Shown: piece after piece, positions 18,326-27,277 of the stretch
Layout: the number at the start of each line of letters is the position of its first letter
Numbering within the stretch: the stretch's first letter is position 1
NCBI GenBank assembly: GCA_021732975.1
Contig: JAKFWC010000023.1
Span: 682,001-746,000, forward strand
DNA: 64,000 nt
Direction of reading: 5' to 3'
DNA from: Planctomycetaceae bacterium
Lineage (GTDB): Bacteria; Planctomycetota; Planctomycetia; Planctomycetales; Planctomycetaceae
Translations under genes and position numbers: made by a program
The notes under the pieces: model-generated
The model's input: only the letters and a program-made list of their open reading frames with translations
Told to the model about the DNA's origin: nothing
The model's database searches: none

Positions 18326-20275
18326 TCACGGAATCGGAGCGGCGGGGGTCAGTTCCTGTTCGATCGGTTGCGCCCCGGGTGCCGGCATGCCGGGGTTCAT
18401 CTGAGCTGGATCCATACCAACCGGTGGTGCCTGTTGTCCGGCGGGCGGCGCGGCCCCTTCCTCTGGGATCTTCATATCGTTGAGAATCGAATGCCCGATC
18501 ACGGCGATGGCGATCGCGACGATCAACCACCATCCGAAGAAGCCCATCAATGCCAGCAAGCAGCCGCCGCGGGCTTCCTGCCAGTTTTTGATCGTAAAGA
18601 CGATGGTGGCGATCACCCCCAGGAAGGCGAGACCCAGCAAACCCAGACCGATGAACGCAAAGATCAGATTCCCGGTGAAGGCTGCGATGACGAACATGAT
18701 GACGGACAGAATCACCAGCGTGGAAGGACTCGAGCAGAGCAGCCCCCATACGGTGTCGAATTCCCATGCTTCCTTGGCAATCATGCTTAAACCGCTGAAG
18801 ATGGCGACGCGCATGGCCCAGTCGAGACCGTTGAGAAGCCCTTCCCCGATCGGTGTATTATTGAGGGTCGCGAGTACATATCCCCCCACCAGCCCGATGA
18901 TGACAAAAACCACGAGTCCAACCACCGCTTCGAGCACCACGATCTTCATCGCCTTGGGCTTCTCTTCCTCCTCTTCTCCCGGCCGCGGCAGGGTAGCCTT
19001 GTATTGATACTGCCGCTCGAGCATTTGCAGGTCGAACCGCTCGCGGAAGAAATAGATGAGCTGACCGTTCACCCGCATGATGTAGACGGCGGGGTAACCC
19101 AGCAGCAGGCAGCCCAGGGTCCACAAGAGGCTCGGGACGATGATCGGGGAGTAGTCGACTTTGTGGTATTCGCGGGTGACCAGCGGATTCTGGGCGGCCT
19201 TTTCACGCTCCTTTTTGTCGCCGATATCGGTCTGCCGTTTGGCGCGATAGATCGCCGCGTTTTCGTCCATCTGTGTGGCCATGACGTTCAGCGACGGACC
19301 ATACAGCGCGGCAGCGGTTCCCACGCAGGCCAGCACGGGGATATGAACGGCGAACAGCAACGCCGTCCACAGAAACGTCGGCGCGAACGTCTTGAACCAC
19401 GCCGGGGCCAGCTTCCAGATCATGAAGCCGTTTTCCTGATGTGGCATCACCATGTGCCCCATCGCGATGGACATCATGGGCAGTGCGGGCAGATAGGTGA
19501 TCGCCGCCACGATTCCCCCGACGAGCGGTGGCAGTTTCAGCAGCCAGACAATCAGGAGCGGGATGGCCATGATCGGCAGCGCGACGCAGAGGTGCCACAG
19601 CACCCACTTCACCCCTAGCGCACTGCAGAGGAAGAAGTCCATGTTGATCCGCTTGAGTTTATCTTTGCGCTCGAGCGTTCCCTTGATGATTTCCTGGTCG
19701 AGGAACCACAGCCAACCGGGAATCATCATTGCCGAGACGGTGGTCATCAGCGCAAAGAAGATCCGCGGCGGCCACAACGGCACATAGAGGTAGCAGAATG
19801 CCATGCTGAACATGAAGATCGAGGCGATCAACACGTAAGCCACCGTCCGCCACGCGAGAATCTGGTGGCGCATGACGAACTTCCATTGTTCGCCCCAGAT
19901 GCCGGCATAGAACTTGTCGGGATCAGGCCCCTTCATCGCTCGTTTGCGGGCTTTTTCGCCCAGGCCGCCGGTGGCCATGTCCATGCCGCACTTCGGGCAT
20001 TCGGTCGTTTCTTCATCCAGAAACGACATGTCGTACCCGCATTTGAAACAGACGCGGGCATCGGCATCCTCAGCCTTGCTGAGGTCAAAGGCGAGTAAGC
20101 CCTCTTCGGAATCGGCGGCCTTTTTCGTTTTCGCCGGTTTGGCGGCCGGCGTTTCCTTGGCTGCGGGAACGGAGATGCGCTCCTGGCAACTGGGACATTT
20201 CACCACCTTGCCGCGGGCCGTATCGGGAACGGTAAGAACCTTTTCACAGCCGGGGCAACGGACTTTGACGGCCAT
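18326..20275 (-). CDS. MJ0042-type zinc-ribbon multi-pass membrane protein
   Basis: 649 residues from the ATG at 20275; an ATG 18 bases earlier is possible. The N-terminal zinc ribbon VRCPGCEKVLTVPDTARGK continues with VKCPSCQ. An Ala/Lys-rich linker leads to a second ribbon (CFKCGYDMSF and CPKCGMDM, about residues 85-110). Then come about ten membrane segments and a Pro/Gly/Met-rich C-terminal tail. Two zinc ribbons plus a membrane domain is a common planctomycete architecture of unknown role, perhaps envelope sensing or protein binding. It lies upstream of, and in line with, the TIM-barrel gene (44-base gap). Confidence 0.78.
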   Translation of the reverse strand: MAVKVRCPGCEKVLTVPDTARGKVVKCPSCQERISVPAAKETPAAKPAKTKKAADSEEGLLAFDLSKAEDADARVCFKCGYDMSFLDEETTECPKCGMDMATGGLGEKARKRAMKGPDPDKFYAGIWGEQWKFVMRHQILAWRTVAYVLIASIFMFSMAFCYLYVPLWPPRIFFALMTTVSAMMIPGWLWFLDQEIIKGTLERKDKLKRINMDFFLCSALGVKWVLWHLCVALPIMAIPLLIVWLLKLPPLVGGIVAAITYLPALPMMSIAMGHMVMPHQENGFMIWKLAPAWFKTFAPTFLWTALLFAVHIPVLACVGTAAALYGPSLNVMATQMDENAAIYRAKRQTDIGDKKEREKAAQNPLVTREYHKVDYSPIIVPSLLWTLGCLLLGYPAVYIMRVNGQLIYFFRERFDLQMLERQYQYKATLPRPGEEEEEKPKAMKIVVLEAVVGLVVFVIIGLVGGYVLATLNNTPIGEGLLNGLDWAMRVAIFSGLSMIAKEAWEFDTVWGLLCSSPSTLVILSVIMFVIAAFTGNLIFAFIGLGLLGLAFLGVIATIVFTIKNWQEARGGCLLALMGFFGWWLIVAIAIAVIGHSILNDMKIPEEGAAPPAGQQAPPVGMDPAQMNPGMPAPGAQPIEQELTPAAPIP

Positions 20276-20664
20276 ACGAAACCTGACCTTCATCGGCACA
20301 GGGACCACTGACGAGCCACCTCGCGAGTTGTCGGAATGCCGATCGAAATTAAGGAATGCGAAGACGAATTTGCCGAATTCGAACGGGAGCGAACCAGTAT
20401 CGTACGGGGCCGGTCGAGTCTTTGCACTCATTCGCCATGCGGGAAAACGATGTCCCGATTCGCGTGTGTTCTTTTGTTCCGTATGGTGCAGTCCCTACGG
20501 ATTGTTCCTCGTCTCGTCGAGTGGGTTCCCTCTTTGCAGGCAGAATCGCATCGTTCATCGAAACTGTTGACGATGCCGCGGGTTCAATTTCGTGTCAGAA
20601 TGGTCGTGGTGACGAATCCATCGCTCGTTGTCTCGTGATCCCATCGCTTGAATTGAGGTGTCTC
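20276..20664. other. Divergent intergenic region
   Basis: About 390 bases between divergent genes. No coding region, hairpin or repeat is convincing. An AGGTG Shine-Dalgarno-like run at 20656-20660 serves the downstream gene. Both promoters must lie here, but no good -35/-10 pair was identified by eye. Confidence 0.5.
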
Positions 20665-22542
20665 ATGCAACGTCGCTTCTGGTCTTTGGCGTTGATCGGG
20701 GTGATCGTCGGGGTAAACACGACGGTGGCGCTGGAGGCGGCCGGCAAGAAGACCACGACCAATAAGCAGGCCACTGTCGACAAGCCGTCGGCGGCGAGTG
20801 TGGCGGGGGAGGTCGACCGTCTGTTGCGCAGCGAACTGGAAGCGTCGAAAATCGACATCGCCCCGCGGTGCTCCGACGAGGATTTCCTGCGTCGCGTCTC
20901 GTTCGACATCACCGGCCGACCGCCGTTGCCGCAACAGGTGACGTTGTTCGGATTGAACCCGGACGGGAACAAGCGGGCGGCGGTGATCGATCAATTGCTG
21001 GCGTCCTCCGAATTTGGCCGTAATTGGGGGAACTACTACCGCGATGTGATTTTCATGAACGCCACCAATCAGCAACTGCGTGGCGGCCAAAGTGTCTTTG
21101 AAGAATGGATTGCCGAACAACTCAACGCCAACAAGCCGTGGGATGAAATCGTCACCACTTTGCTGACTGCGACCGGGGACATTCGCGAAAACGGGGCCAC
21201 GGCGTTGTTCCTTGCCCACCAATCGCAACCGGCGGAAGTCGCCGCGGAAGCGTGCCGGATTTTCCTCGGCATTCAGATTCAATGTGCCAACTGCCACGAT
21301 CATCCGTCCGATGTCTGGAAGCGGCAGCAGTTCCACGAACTCGCGGCGTACTTCCCGCGCACGGCCTTACGACCGGTCCTTGAAGACGGTATGCAGCGCA
21401 GCTTTGAAGTCGTGTCGGTCAACTTCGACAATCGCCGCGGCGGGGGCGGACCGGAACAGATTCGGGAAAACCCTGAACGTTTAATGGCATTCATGGACAA
21501 GAATCGCGACGGGAAATTATCCAAAGAAGAAGCACAAAATTCGCCCGGTGGTCAGTTCGCGCGGATCTTTGAATTGCTGCTGCAAAATGGCGATAGCGAC
21601 AAGGACGGCATGCTCTCGGTCGCCGAGATGAAGAAGCTCCCCGACCCGCCGATGCAGCGCCGCGGTTCGTCCGAGTACTTCATGCCCGATCTGAAGGATC
21701 CGTCCTCCCGCGGGACACAGGTCAACCCGAAGTTCTTCGTCGATGAATCGAAACCGGCGACGGAACTCCCCGATCTCGAACGCCGGGCCGCGGCGGCAAA
21801 GGCATTCACGAATCCCGAGAATCCGTGGTTTGCCCGTGCGATCATCAACCGCCTCTGGCATGAAATGCTCGGCGAAGGTTTTTATATGCCGGTGGATGAC
21901 CTGGGGCCCACCCGCACCGCCCGCTTCCCGGAGGTGCTGGACGAACTCTCGAAGGGGTTCATCGCGAACAAGTACGACGTGAAGTGGCTGGTGAAGACGA
22001 TCGCTCTCACCGACACGTATCAACGGGCCGTGCGGTCGAAATCGGTCTCCGCCCCCGAATTGCCGTTTGCGTCACAAACACCGACCCACCTGCGGGCTGA
22101 TCAGCTTTTCAATGCACTCGTGACGATTCTCGGCCTTGATGACCGCGGTCCGGGCATGGGAGGCGGGATGATGGCCGGGCCGTTTGCCGCCGCCCGATCA
22201 CCCCGCAACCAGTTCCACAACATCTTCAGTCACGATCCGTCGACACCGCAGGAAGACATTATCGGCAACGTGCAGCAGGCGTTGTTCATGATGAATACGC
22301 CGCAGTTCCGCGGAGCGGTGTCGGCCACCGGGAACAACCGCCTCGGTCAGATCGTGCGGAAGTACAACGACGATCAGGATGCCATCGCGGAAGTCTATCT
22401 GCTGGCTTTGTCCCGCGAGCCTTCCGATCAGGAAATCAAGGTCTGCCAGACGTATCTCAAAGACACCGGCAACCGCACGGAAGCCTACGAAGATATCCTC
22501 TGGAGCCTGCTCAACAGCAGCGAGTTTCTGGCGAAAAGGTGA
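20665..22542 (+). CDS. DUF1549/DUF1553 protein with CxxCH motif and two EF-hands
   Basis: 625 residues from the ATG at 20665 (GAGGTG four bases upstream, then a signal peptide). DUF1549 comes first: DEDFLRRVSFDITGRPP, a haem-type CANCHDHP motif (Cys207-His211) and FHELAAYFPRTAL. Next are two canonical 12-residue EF-hand loops, DKNRDGKLSKEE (278-289) and DSDKDGMLSVAE (310-321). DUF1553 follows: NPWFARAIINRLWHEMLGEGFYMPVDDLG, DVKWLVKTIALTDTYQRA and a C-terminal LLNSSEFL. Predicted exported, possibly a c-type haem and Ca2+ binding protein. It pairs with the DUF1501 gene 71 bases downstream, the usual planctomycete arrangement. Biochemical role unknown. Confidence 0.9.
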   Translation: MQRRFWSLALIGVIVGVNTTVALEAAGKKTTTNKQATVDKPSAASVAGEVDRLLRSELEASKIDIAPRCSDEDFLRRVSFDITGRPPLPQQVTLFGLNPDGNKRAAVIDQLLASSEFGRNWGNYYRDVIFMNATNQQLRGGQSVFEEWIAEQLNANKPWDEIVTTLLTATGDIRENGATALFLAHQSQPAEVAAEACRIFLGIQIQCANCHDHPSDVWKRQQFHELAAYFPRTALRPVLEDGMQRSFEVVSVNFDNRRGGGGPEQIRENPERLMAFMDKNRDGKLSKEEAQNSPGGQFARIFELLLQNGDSDKDGMLSVAEMKKLPDPPMQRRGSSEYFMPDLKDPSSRGTQVNPKFFVDESKPATELPDLERRAAAAKAFTNPENPWFARAIINRLWHEMLGEGFYMPVDDLGPTRTARFPEVLDELSKGFIANKYDVKWLVKTIALTDTYQRAVRSKSVSAPELPFASQTPTHLRADQLFNALVTILGLDDRGPGMGGGMMAGPFAAARSPRNQFHNIFSHDPSTPQEDIIGNVQQALFMMNTPQFRGAVSATGNNRLGQIVRKYNDDQDAIAEVYLLALSREPSDQEIKVCQTYLKDTGNRTEAYEDILWSLLNSSEFLAKR

Positions 22543-22546
22543 TTAC

Positions 22547-22572
22547 AGCCCGAAGCGTAAGCGCCGGGTGTC
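22547..22572. repeat. Half-copy of the AGCCCGAAGCGC repeat
   Basis: ACAGCCCGAAGCGTAAGCGC followed by CGGGTG lies four bases after the DUF1549/1553 stop. It matches one arm of the 23921-23989 palindrome with one change. Confidence 0.55.
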
Positions 22573-22612
22573 TTGATTCCATCGAATTCTCAAAGTCCCA
22601 AAGGACCACCCC

Positions 22613-23905
22613 ATGTTCTCTTCTTGGCAACAAGACGTTCGGATGACCCGCAATGCCGTTTCACGGCGGGCATTCCTGCACACGGTTTCCGCGGCGGCAT
22701 TTGCCTCGGGGACGCTGAGTTTCCGCGATGTCGTCACCGTTCGGGCCGATGATCTGAAGAAGCAGGGTCGGGCGATGATTCTGCTCTGGATGCAGGGCGG
22801 TCCGAGCCAGCTCGAAACGTTCGATCCCAAGCCGGGCACCGAAAACGGTGGCGAGACCAAGGCCATCGACACCGCGGTGCCGGGGATTCAGATTGCCCAC
22901 GCGTGGACCGAAACCGCCAAGGTGATGAACGACCTCGCGATCATTCGGTCGATGACGAACAAGGAAGGCCAGCACGATCGTGCGACGTATCAACTCCACA
23001 CGGGTTACATCCCCGCAGGCTCGGTACGACATCCGGGGCTGGGTTCCAACATCGCCCGGGAAATCTCGGCCGGGCCGCAGGAGATTCCTGCGGTCGTCGG
23101 TATCGGCCAGAACCGTCAGGGAACCGTCGGTGCCGGTTTTCTCGGCGTCGACTATGAACCGTTCCAGGTTAACGACCCCAACCGCATGCCGGATAACGTT
23201 GTTACCGGCACCAATGAAGCCCGATTCAATCGTCGACTCGGATTACTCGGAAAGCTCGAAACCGAGTTCGCCCAGCGCGGCGGTGAAACCGTCGTCGAGA
23301 ATCACCGCCGGCTGTACGACAAAGCGTCGAAACTTGTGCTGAGTCCGAAGACGAAGGCGTTCGACCTCAGTCAGGAATCGGCCTCCACCCGCGGGGAGTA
23401 CGGCGACACCGAATTCGGTCGCGGCTGTTTGCTCGCCCGGCGACTCATCGAATCCGGCGTCACCTTCGTCGAAGTGCGCCACGGCAACTGGGACACCCAT
23501 CAGGACAATTTTGAAAACACCACGCGGCTGTCCGGTCAGGTTGACCCGGCGTTCGCCGCATTGATTCGCGATCTGAAAGCCCGCGGACTGCTCGACACGA
23601 CGCTCGTGGCCTGGATGGGCGAGTTCGGCCGCACACCGAAGGTCAACCCGCGCGGCGGTCGTGACCATTACCCGCGCGTCTTTAACGCCGTGCTCGCCGG
23701 CGGTGGTGTGAAGGGCGGGCAAGTGATCGGAGCCTCCACGAAGGACGGTTCGGCAGTCGATCATGACCCCGTGGAAGTCCCAGATCTGTTCTGTTCGATC
23801 TGCCACTCGCTCGGCGTCAATCCGGCGAAAGAAAACATGAGTCCGCTCGGCCGCCCCATGAAAATCGTCGATGGCGGCAAAGTCGTCGATAAACTCTTCG
23901 CGTGA
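22613..23905 (+). CDS. DUF1501 protein with Tat signal
   Basis: 430 residues from the ATG at 22613; the ATG at 22643 gives a tighter Tat signal (VSRRAFLHTVSAAAFASG). Conserved DUF1501 blocks are [72 protein letters not shown] and GRDHYPRVFNAVLAGGG. It belongs to the alkaline-phosphatase-like superfamily and is predicted exported and metal-dependent. The adjacent DUF1549/1553 gene is probably cotranscribed and its partner. A 29-bp palindrome follows the stop and probably ends the operon. Confidence 0.92.
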   Translation: MFSSWQQDVRMTRNAVSRRAFLHTVSAAAFASGTLSFRDVVTVRADDLKKQGRAMILLWMQGGPSQLETFDPKPGTENGGETKAIDTAVPGIQIAHAWTETAKVMNDLAIIRSMTNKEGQHDRATYQLHTGYIPAGSVRHPGLGSNIAREISAGPQEIPAVVGIGQNRQGTVGAGFLGVDYEPFQVNDPNRMPDNVVTGTNEARFNRRLGLLGKLETEFAQRGGETVVENHRRLYDKASKLVLSPKTKAFDLSQESASTRGEYGDTEFGRGCLLARRLIESGVTFVEVRHGNWDTHQDNFENTTRLSGQVDPAFAALIRDLKARGLLDTTLVAWMGEFGRTPKVNPRGGRDHYPRVFNAVLAGGGVKGGQVIGASTKDGSAVDHDPVEVPDLFCSICHSLGVNPAKENMSPLGRPMKIVDGGKVVDKLFA

Positions 23906-23920
23906 TGTCAATGAGACGTG

Positions 23921-23989
23921 AACGAGCCCGAAGCGCGAGCGCCGGGTTCTTCCGCGTAGGGAACCCGGCGCTCGCGCTTCGGGCTCGTT
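23921..23989. repeat. Perfect 29-bp palindrome, AGCCCGAAGCGC family
   Basis: The arm AACGAGCCCGAAGCGCGAGC extending through GCCGGGTTC (23921-23949) is exactly complementary to 23961-23989, with an 11-base loop. It lies 16 bases after the DUF1501 stop. There is no clear T-tract, so it may be a 3'-end stabiliser or dispersed repeat rather than a classical terminator. Confidence 0.85.
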
Positions 23990-24079
23990 TCGCGACTCGC
24001 TCATCATTTCCCTCTCACTGCGGTATGATCGATTTTCACATTTTCCGTGAAGAATGATCACGCAGGGGAAGGAAAGACC

Positions 24080-24607
24080 GTGTCGAATGCGACCGCGCCG
24101 GTGCTCGTCGGCGTCATCATGGGGAGCCAGTCCGACTGGGACACGATGTCCAAAGCGGCGGCGGTACTGACCGAATTCGGCGTTCCGCATGAGTGCCGCG
24201 TGGTGTCGGCTCACCGTACGCCGGATTGGATGGCCGAGTACGCCAAGACCGCCGAAAGTCGCGGGTTGGAAGTGATCATCGCCGGCGCGGGCGGGGCGGC
24301 TCATCTGCCAGGCATGGTCGCCGCTCACACAGTGCTGCCGGTGCTGGGCGTGCCGGTGCAAAGTCGGGCGCTGCAAGGTCTCGATTCGCTGCTGTCGATC
24401 GTCCAGATGCCGGGCGGTGTCCCCGTCGCGACATTGGCGATTGGTGAGGCCGGGGCGAAAAACGCCGGACTGCTCGCCGTGCGGATTCTCGCCGGGTCAC
24501 GGCCGGAACTGCGGAAGAAACTGCACGCCTTCCACGATCAGCAGCGCGACAACGTCCTCGCCGACAGCGTCCTCGCCGACAACGTCCCCGGCGGGAAGCC
24601 GTCATGA
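24080..24607 (+). CDS. purE: N5-carboxyaminoimidazole ribonucleotide mutase
   Basis: 175 residues from the GTG at 24080, which has GGGAAGGAAAG just upstream; an ATG at 24047 would add 11 residues unlike the family. Class I PurE motifs: [55 protein letters not shown] and [18 protein letters not shown]. It converts N5-CAIR to CAIR in purine synthesis. The C-terminus ends in a tandem VLAD repeat ([16 protein letters not shown]) encoded by a 15-bp DNA repeat. The stop overlaps the purK start by four bases (ATGA), giving a coupled purEK operon. Confidence 0.95.
   Translation: MSNATAPVLVGVIMGSQSDWDTMSKAAAVLTEFGVPHECRVVSAHRTPDWMAEYAKTAESRGLEVIIAGAGGAAHLPGMVAAHTVLPVLGVPVQSRALQGLDSLLSIVQMPGGVPVATLAIGEAGAKNAGLLAVRILAGSRPELRKKLHAFHDQQRDNVLADSVLADNVPGGKPS
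24548..24592 (+). repeat. 15-bp tandem repeat in the purE 3' end
   Basis: Three copies of GACAACGTCCTCGCC-type units (24548, 24563 and 24578) with one to two mismatches, in frame, encode repeated DN/SVLAD. The unit length is a multiple of three, so copy number can change without loss of the coupled purK start. Confidence 0.8.
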
Positions 24608-25752
24608 GCGGTCACACGGTGATTCAACCTGGTGCGACGCTGGGCGTCCTCGGCAGCGGTCAACTCGGACGGATGTTTGCCATTGCGGCCCGACGGTTGG
24701 GCTATCGTGTGCATGTGTTCTCGCCGGATGATGACACGCCCGCCGGACAAGTCGCCGATCTGGAAGTTCACGCCGATTATCTCGATGTCGATCAGGTCGA
24801 GCAGTTCGCCAGACAAGTCAGCGTGGTGACGTTCGAGTTCGAGAACGTTCCCGCGGAAGCGACGACGGCGTGCGAGAAACATGCCCCGGTGCGACCGGCG
24901 GGGAGCGTGCTTTACACGTCACAAAATCGTTTCCGTGAGAAAACCTATTTGCGCGATGCCGGTTTGCCGGTGACGCCTTTTGAGCGTGTCGAGAATCTCG
25001 TGGCGTTGAAGACGACGTTCGGGAAATCCGGAATGCCGGCGGTGTTGAAGACCGCAAACTGGGGTTACGACGGCAAAGGCCAGGTCATTATTCGCGGTCC
25101 TGAAGACGCCGCATCGGCTTGGCAGGCGTTGAACTCGGATGCCGCGATTCTTGAGCAATTCATCGACTATGAAGCGGAATTGTCCGTTGTCGGTGTGCGT
25201 GGATTAGATGGTTCCATCGTCACTTACGGTCCGATCTGGAACACGCACAGCCATCACATTCTCGATGTCTCGGTTTGCCCCGGCCCATTTTCGTCGACAG
25301 TCCAGAAGAACGCGGTGGAAATCGCTCGCTCCGTACTGGAGAAGATGGACGTTGTCGGGGTGTTGTGCGTCGAGTTCTTCCTGACCAAGTCCGGCGATCT
25401 ACTGATCAACGAGACCGCCCCACGGCCGCACAATTCCGGTCACCTCACCATTGACGCCCATGCAACGTGTCAATTTGAGCAGCAAGTCCGTTCGGTCTGT
25501 GGACTGCCGCTAGGTTCATCGCGACAACACCGTCCCGCGGCGATGGCGAACCTGCTCGGAGACTTGTGGGAACCAGGATCGCCGAATTGGGCCGCACCAT
25601 GCGGTTACCCCGAGGTGAAACTCCACCTGTACGGCAAACGCGCCGCCCGCCCTGGCCGCAAGATGGGGCATCTCACCGCCCTCGCCGAGACTCCCGCCGA
25701 CGCCGAACGGATCGTGCGCACGGCCCGGAATGCGCTTCATCCGACGATGTGA
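24604..25752 (+). CDS. purK: N5-carboxyaminoimidazole ribonucleotide synthase
   Basis: 382 residues, ATP-grasp fold. [26 protein letters not shown] opens the preATP-grasp domain. [15 protein letters not shown] [45 protein letters not shown] and [17 protein letters not shown] follow. It carboxylates aminoimidazole ribonucleotide using ATP and bicarbonate, feeding PurE. The start ATG overlaps the purE stop. Length and motifs are normal, so the enzyme is probably active. Confidence 0.95.
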   Translation: MSGHTVIQPGATLGVLGSGQLGRMFAIAARRLGYRVHVFSPDDDTPAGQVADLEVHADYLDVDQVEQFARQVSVVTFEFENVPAEATTACEKHAPVRPAGSVLYTSQNRFREKTYLRDAGLPVTPFERVENLVALKTTFGKSGMPAVLKTANWGYDGKGQVIIRGPEDAASAWQALNSDAAILEQFIDYEAELSVVGVRGLDGSIVTYGPIWNTHSHHILDVSVCPGPFSSTVQKNAVEIARSVLEKMDVVGVLCVEFFLTKSGDLLINETAPRPHNSGHLTIDAHATCQFEQQVRSVCGLPLGSSRQHRPAAMANLLGDLWEPGSPNWAAPCGYPEVKLHLYGKRAARPGRKMGHLTALAETPADAERIVRTARNALHPTM

Positions 25753-25784
25753 TCGTGGCAAGGCACCCATTCCGGAGATTGACG

Positions 25785-26879
25785 ATGTCTCGACTGCTGG
25801 TCGTACTCGCAGCACTCGTCGGCAACACCGCGCTCTCCGCAGAGCCGCTGCCGAACGGACGTTATCTGTATGTCGCCTGTCCGGGGATTCGGAATTATCT
25901 CGAATTCGGCGGACACGGACTGCTGGTGTTCGACATCGATCACGATCATCGATTCGTCAAACGCATCCTGACGGGCGGAAAAAATGCGGCGGGTGAGCCG
26001 ATCAACGTCAAAGGCCTCTGCGCATCGGCGTTCACGAACAGAATCTACATCAGTACGCTGACCTCCCTGCAGTGTCTCGATCTCACAACGGAAAGACTGT
26101 TGTGGGAGCGATCTTACGAGGGCGGCTGCGACCGGATGGCGATTTCGCCGGAGGGGAGATGGTTGTACGTTCCCTCGCTGGAGAAAGATCACTGGCATGT
26201 CGTCGACGGGCAAACCGGGGACGTAATCAAACGAATTGCACCGCAGCCGGGGGCGCACAACACGGTCTGCGGTCTCGACGGCAAACACGTCTATCTGGCC
26301 GGGTTGCGGTCGAAAATGTTGAAGATTGCCGAAACTGACGGACATGCCGTGACGCGTGAATGTGGCCCATTCACTCAACCTATTCGCCCCTTCACCGTGA
26401 ACGGCAAGCAGACATTGTGCTTCGTCAACGTGAACGAATTGCTAGGCTTTGAAGTCGGCGATCTCACCACCGGCAAGATGCTGCACCGCGTCGAAGTCAC
26501 CGGTTTCGCGAAGGGGCCAACGAAACGCCACGGTTGCCCCAGCCACGGCGTCGGTCTCACGCCGGATGAAAAAGAACTCTGGATTTGTGACGCGGCAAAC
26601 AGCCGGCTGCACGTCTTCGATGTGACGGTGATGCCGCCGAAGCAAGTCGCCAGTTTGCCCGTGCGCGAGCAACCGGGGTGGATCACGTTCAGTCTGGATG
26701 GACGGTTCGCCTATCCCTCAACGGGTGATGTTTATGATGTTACTACGCGGAAAATGGTGACCCGACTCACAGACGAACACGGCGGTGAAGTTCACAGCGA
26801 GAAGATGGTCGAAGTCCATTGGTCTGACGGCCGCGTCACGCGAACCGGCGACCAGTTCGGCGTCGGTCGCGTCCGCTAA
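25785..26879 (+). CDS. Exported YVTN/WD-type beta-propeller protein
   Basis: 364 residues from the ATG at 25785, with signal peptide MSRLLVVLAALVGNTALSAE. Blade-like repeats include RYLYVACPGIRNYLEFGGHGLLVFDID, RIYISTLTSLQCLDLTT, RWLYVPSLEKDHWHVVDGQTG, KHVYLAGLRS, ELWICDAANSRLHVFDV and RFAYPSTGDVYDV. No catalytic motif was found. Probably a periplasmic or outer-surface propeller of unknown ligand. It starts 33 bases after purK, but its function has no link to purine synthesis, so cotranscription would be incidental. Confidence 0.8.
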   Translation: MSRLLVVLAALVGNTALSAEPLPNGRYLYVACPGIRNYLEFGGHGLLVFDIDHDHRFVKRILTGGKNAAGEPINVKGLCASAFTNRIYISTLTSLQCLDLTTERLLWERSYEGGCDRMAISPEGRWLYVPSLEKDHWHVVDGQTGDVIKRIAPQPGAHNTVCGLDGKHVYLAGLRSKMLKIAETDGHAVTRECGPFTQPIRPFTVNGKQTLCFVNVNELLGFEVGDLTTGKMLHRVEVTGFAKGPTKRHGCPSHGVGLTPDEKELWICDAANSRLHVFDVTVMPPKQVASLPVREQPGWITFSLDGRFAYPSTGDVYDVTTRKMVTRLTDEHGGEVHSEKMVEVHWSDGRVTRTGDQFGVGRVR

Positions 26880-27277
26880 GGGGAGCGTGGGATGCATCGC
26901 GCCGCCCGCGCGATGTGCTTCGTACAGCGCTCTCCTGTCGAGTCACGGCGAAACAGCGATTGTCATTGATGCGAAACTGCGCGGGACGTAACGACTCCAA
27001 GGCGGAACCGCGGTGACTCATTCGCGTTGTTGCGGCTGAGTCACAAAACGGTGATATCCGCCTGCGGCCGAGTCGACAAAACAAGTGCGGGGTGCGTTCG
27101 TTGCCGGGTGATCGGCAGTTTCTGCCGGTGCAAAAGCTGGTAGTTCTGCTGAGCTTTCCCGACTGACGTTGGCAAAAACTCGCCGAATCGGTATGGATGC
27201 TCGATTCGTCGCCCGGTCATGGCAGACATTCACGCGATTTCCCGTCACCGTGATTCGCTCTCAGGGTACGCCGCGCG
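26880..27277. other. Intergenic region without recognised features
   Basis: About 400 bases. Short open frames here have no family-like sequence or ribosome binding site. No hairpin terminator or strong promoter was seen. Confidence 0.5.

Noticed and set aside
18282..18767. Upstream extension of the TIM-barrel frame
   Set aside because: Overlaps the 3' end of the zinc-ribbon gene and has no family sequence; the Tat signal starts at 18281.
24548..24592. CRISPR-like repeat
   Set aside because: Tandem 15-bp units without spacers, in frame within purE; no cas genes nearby.
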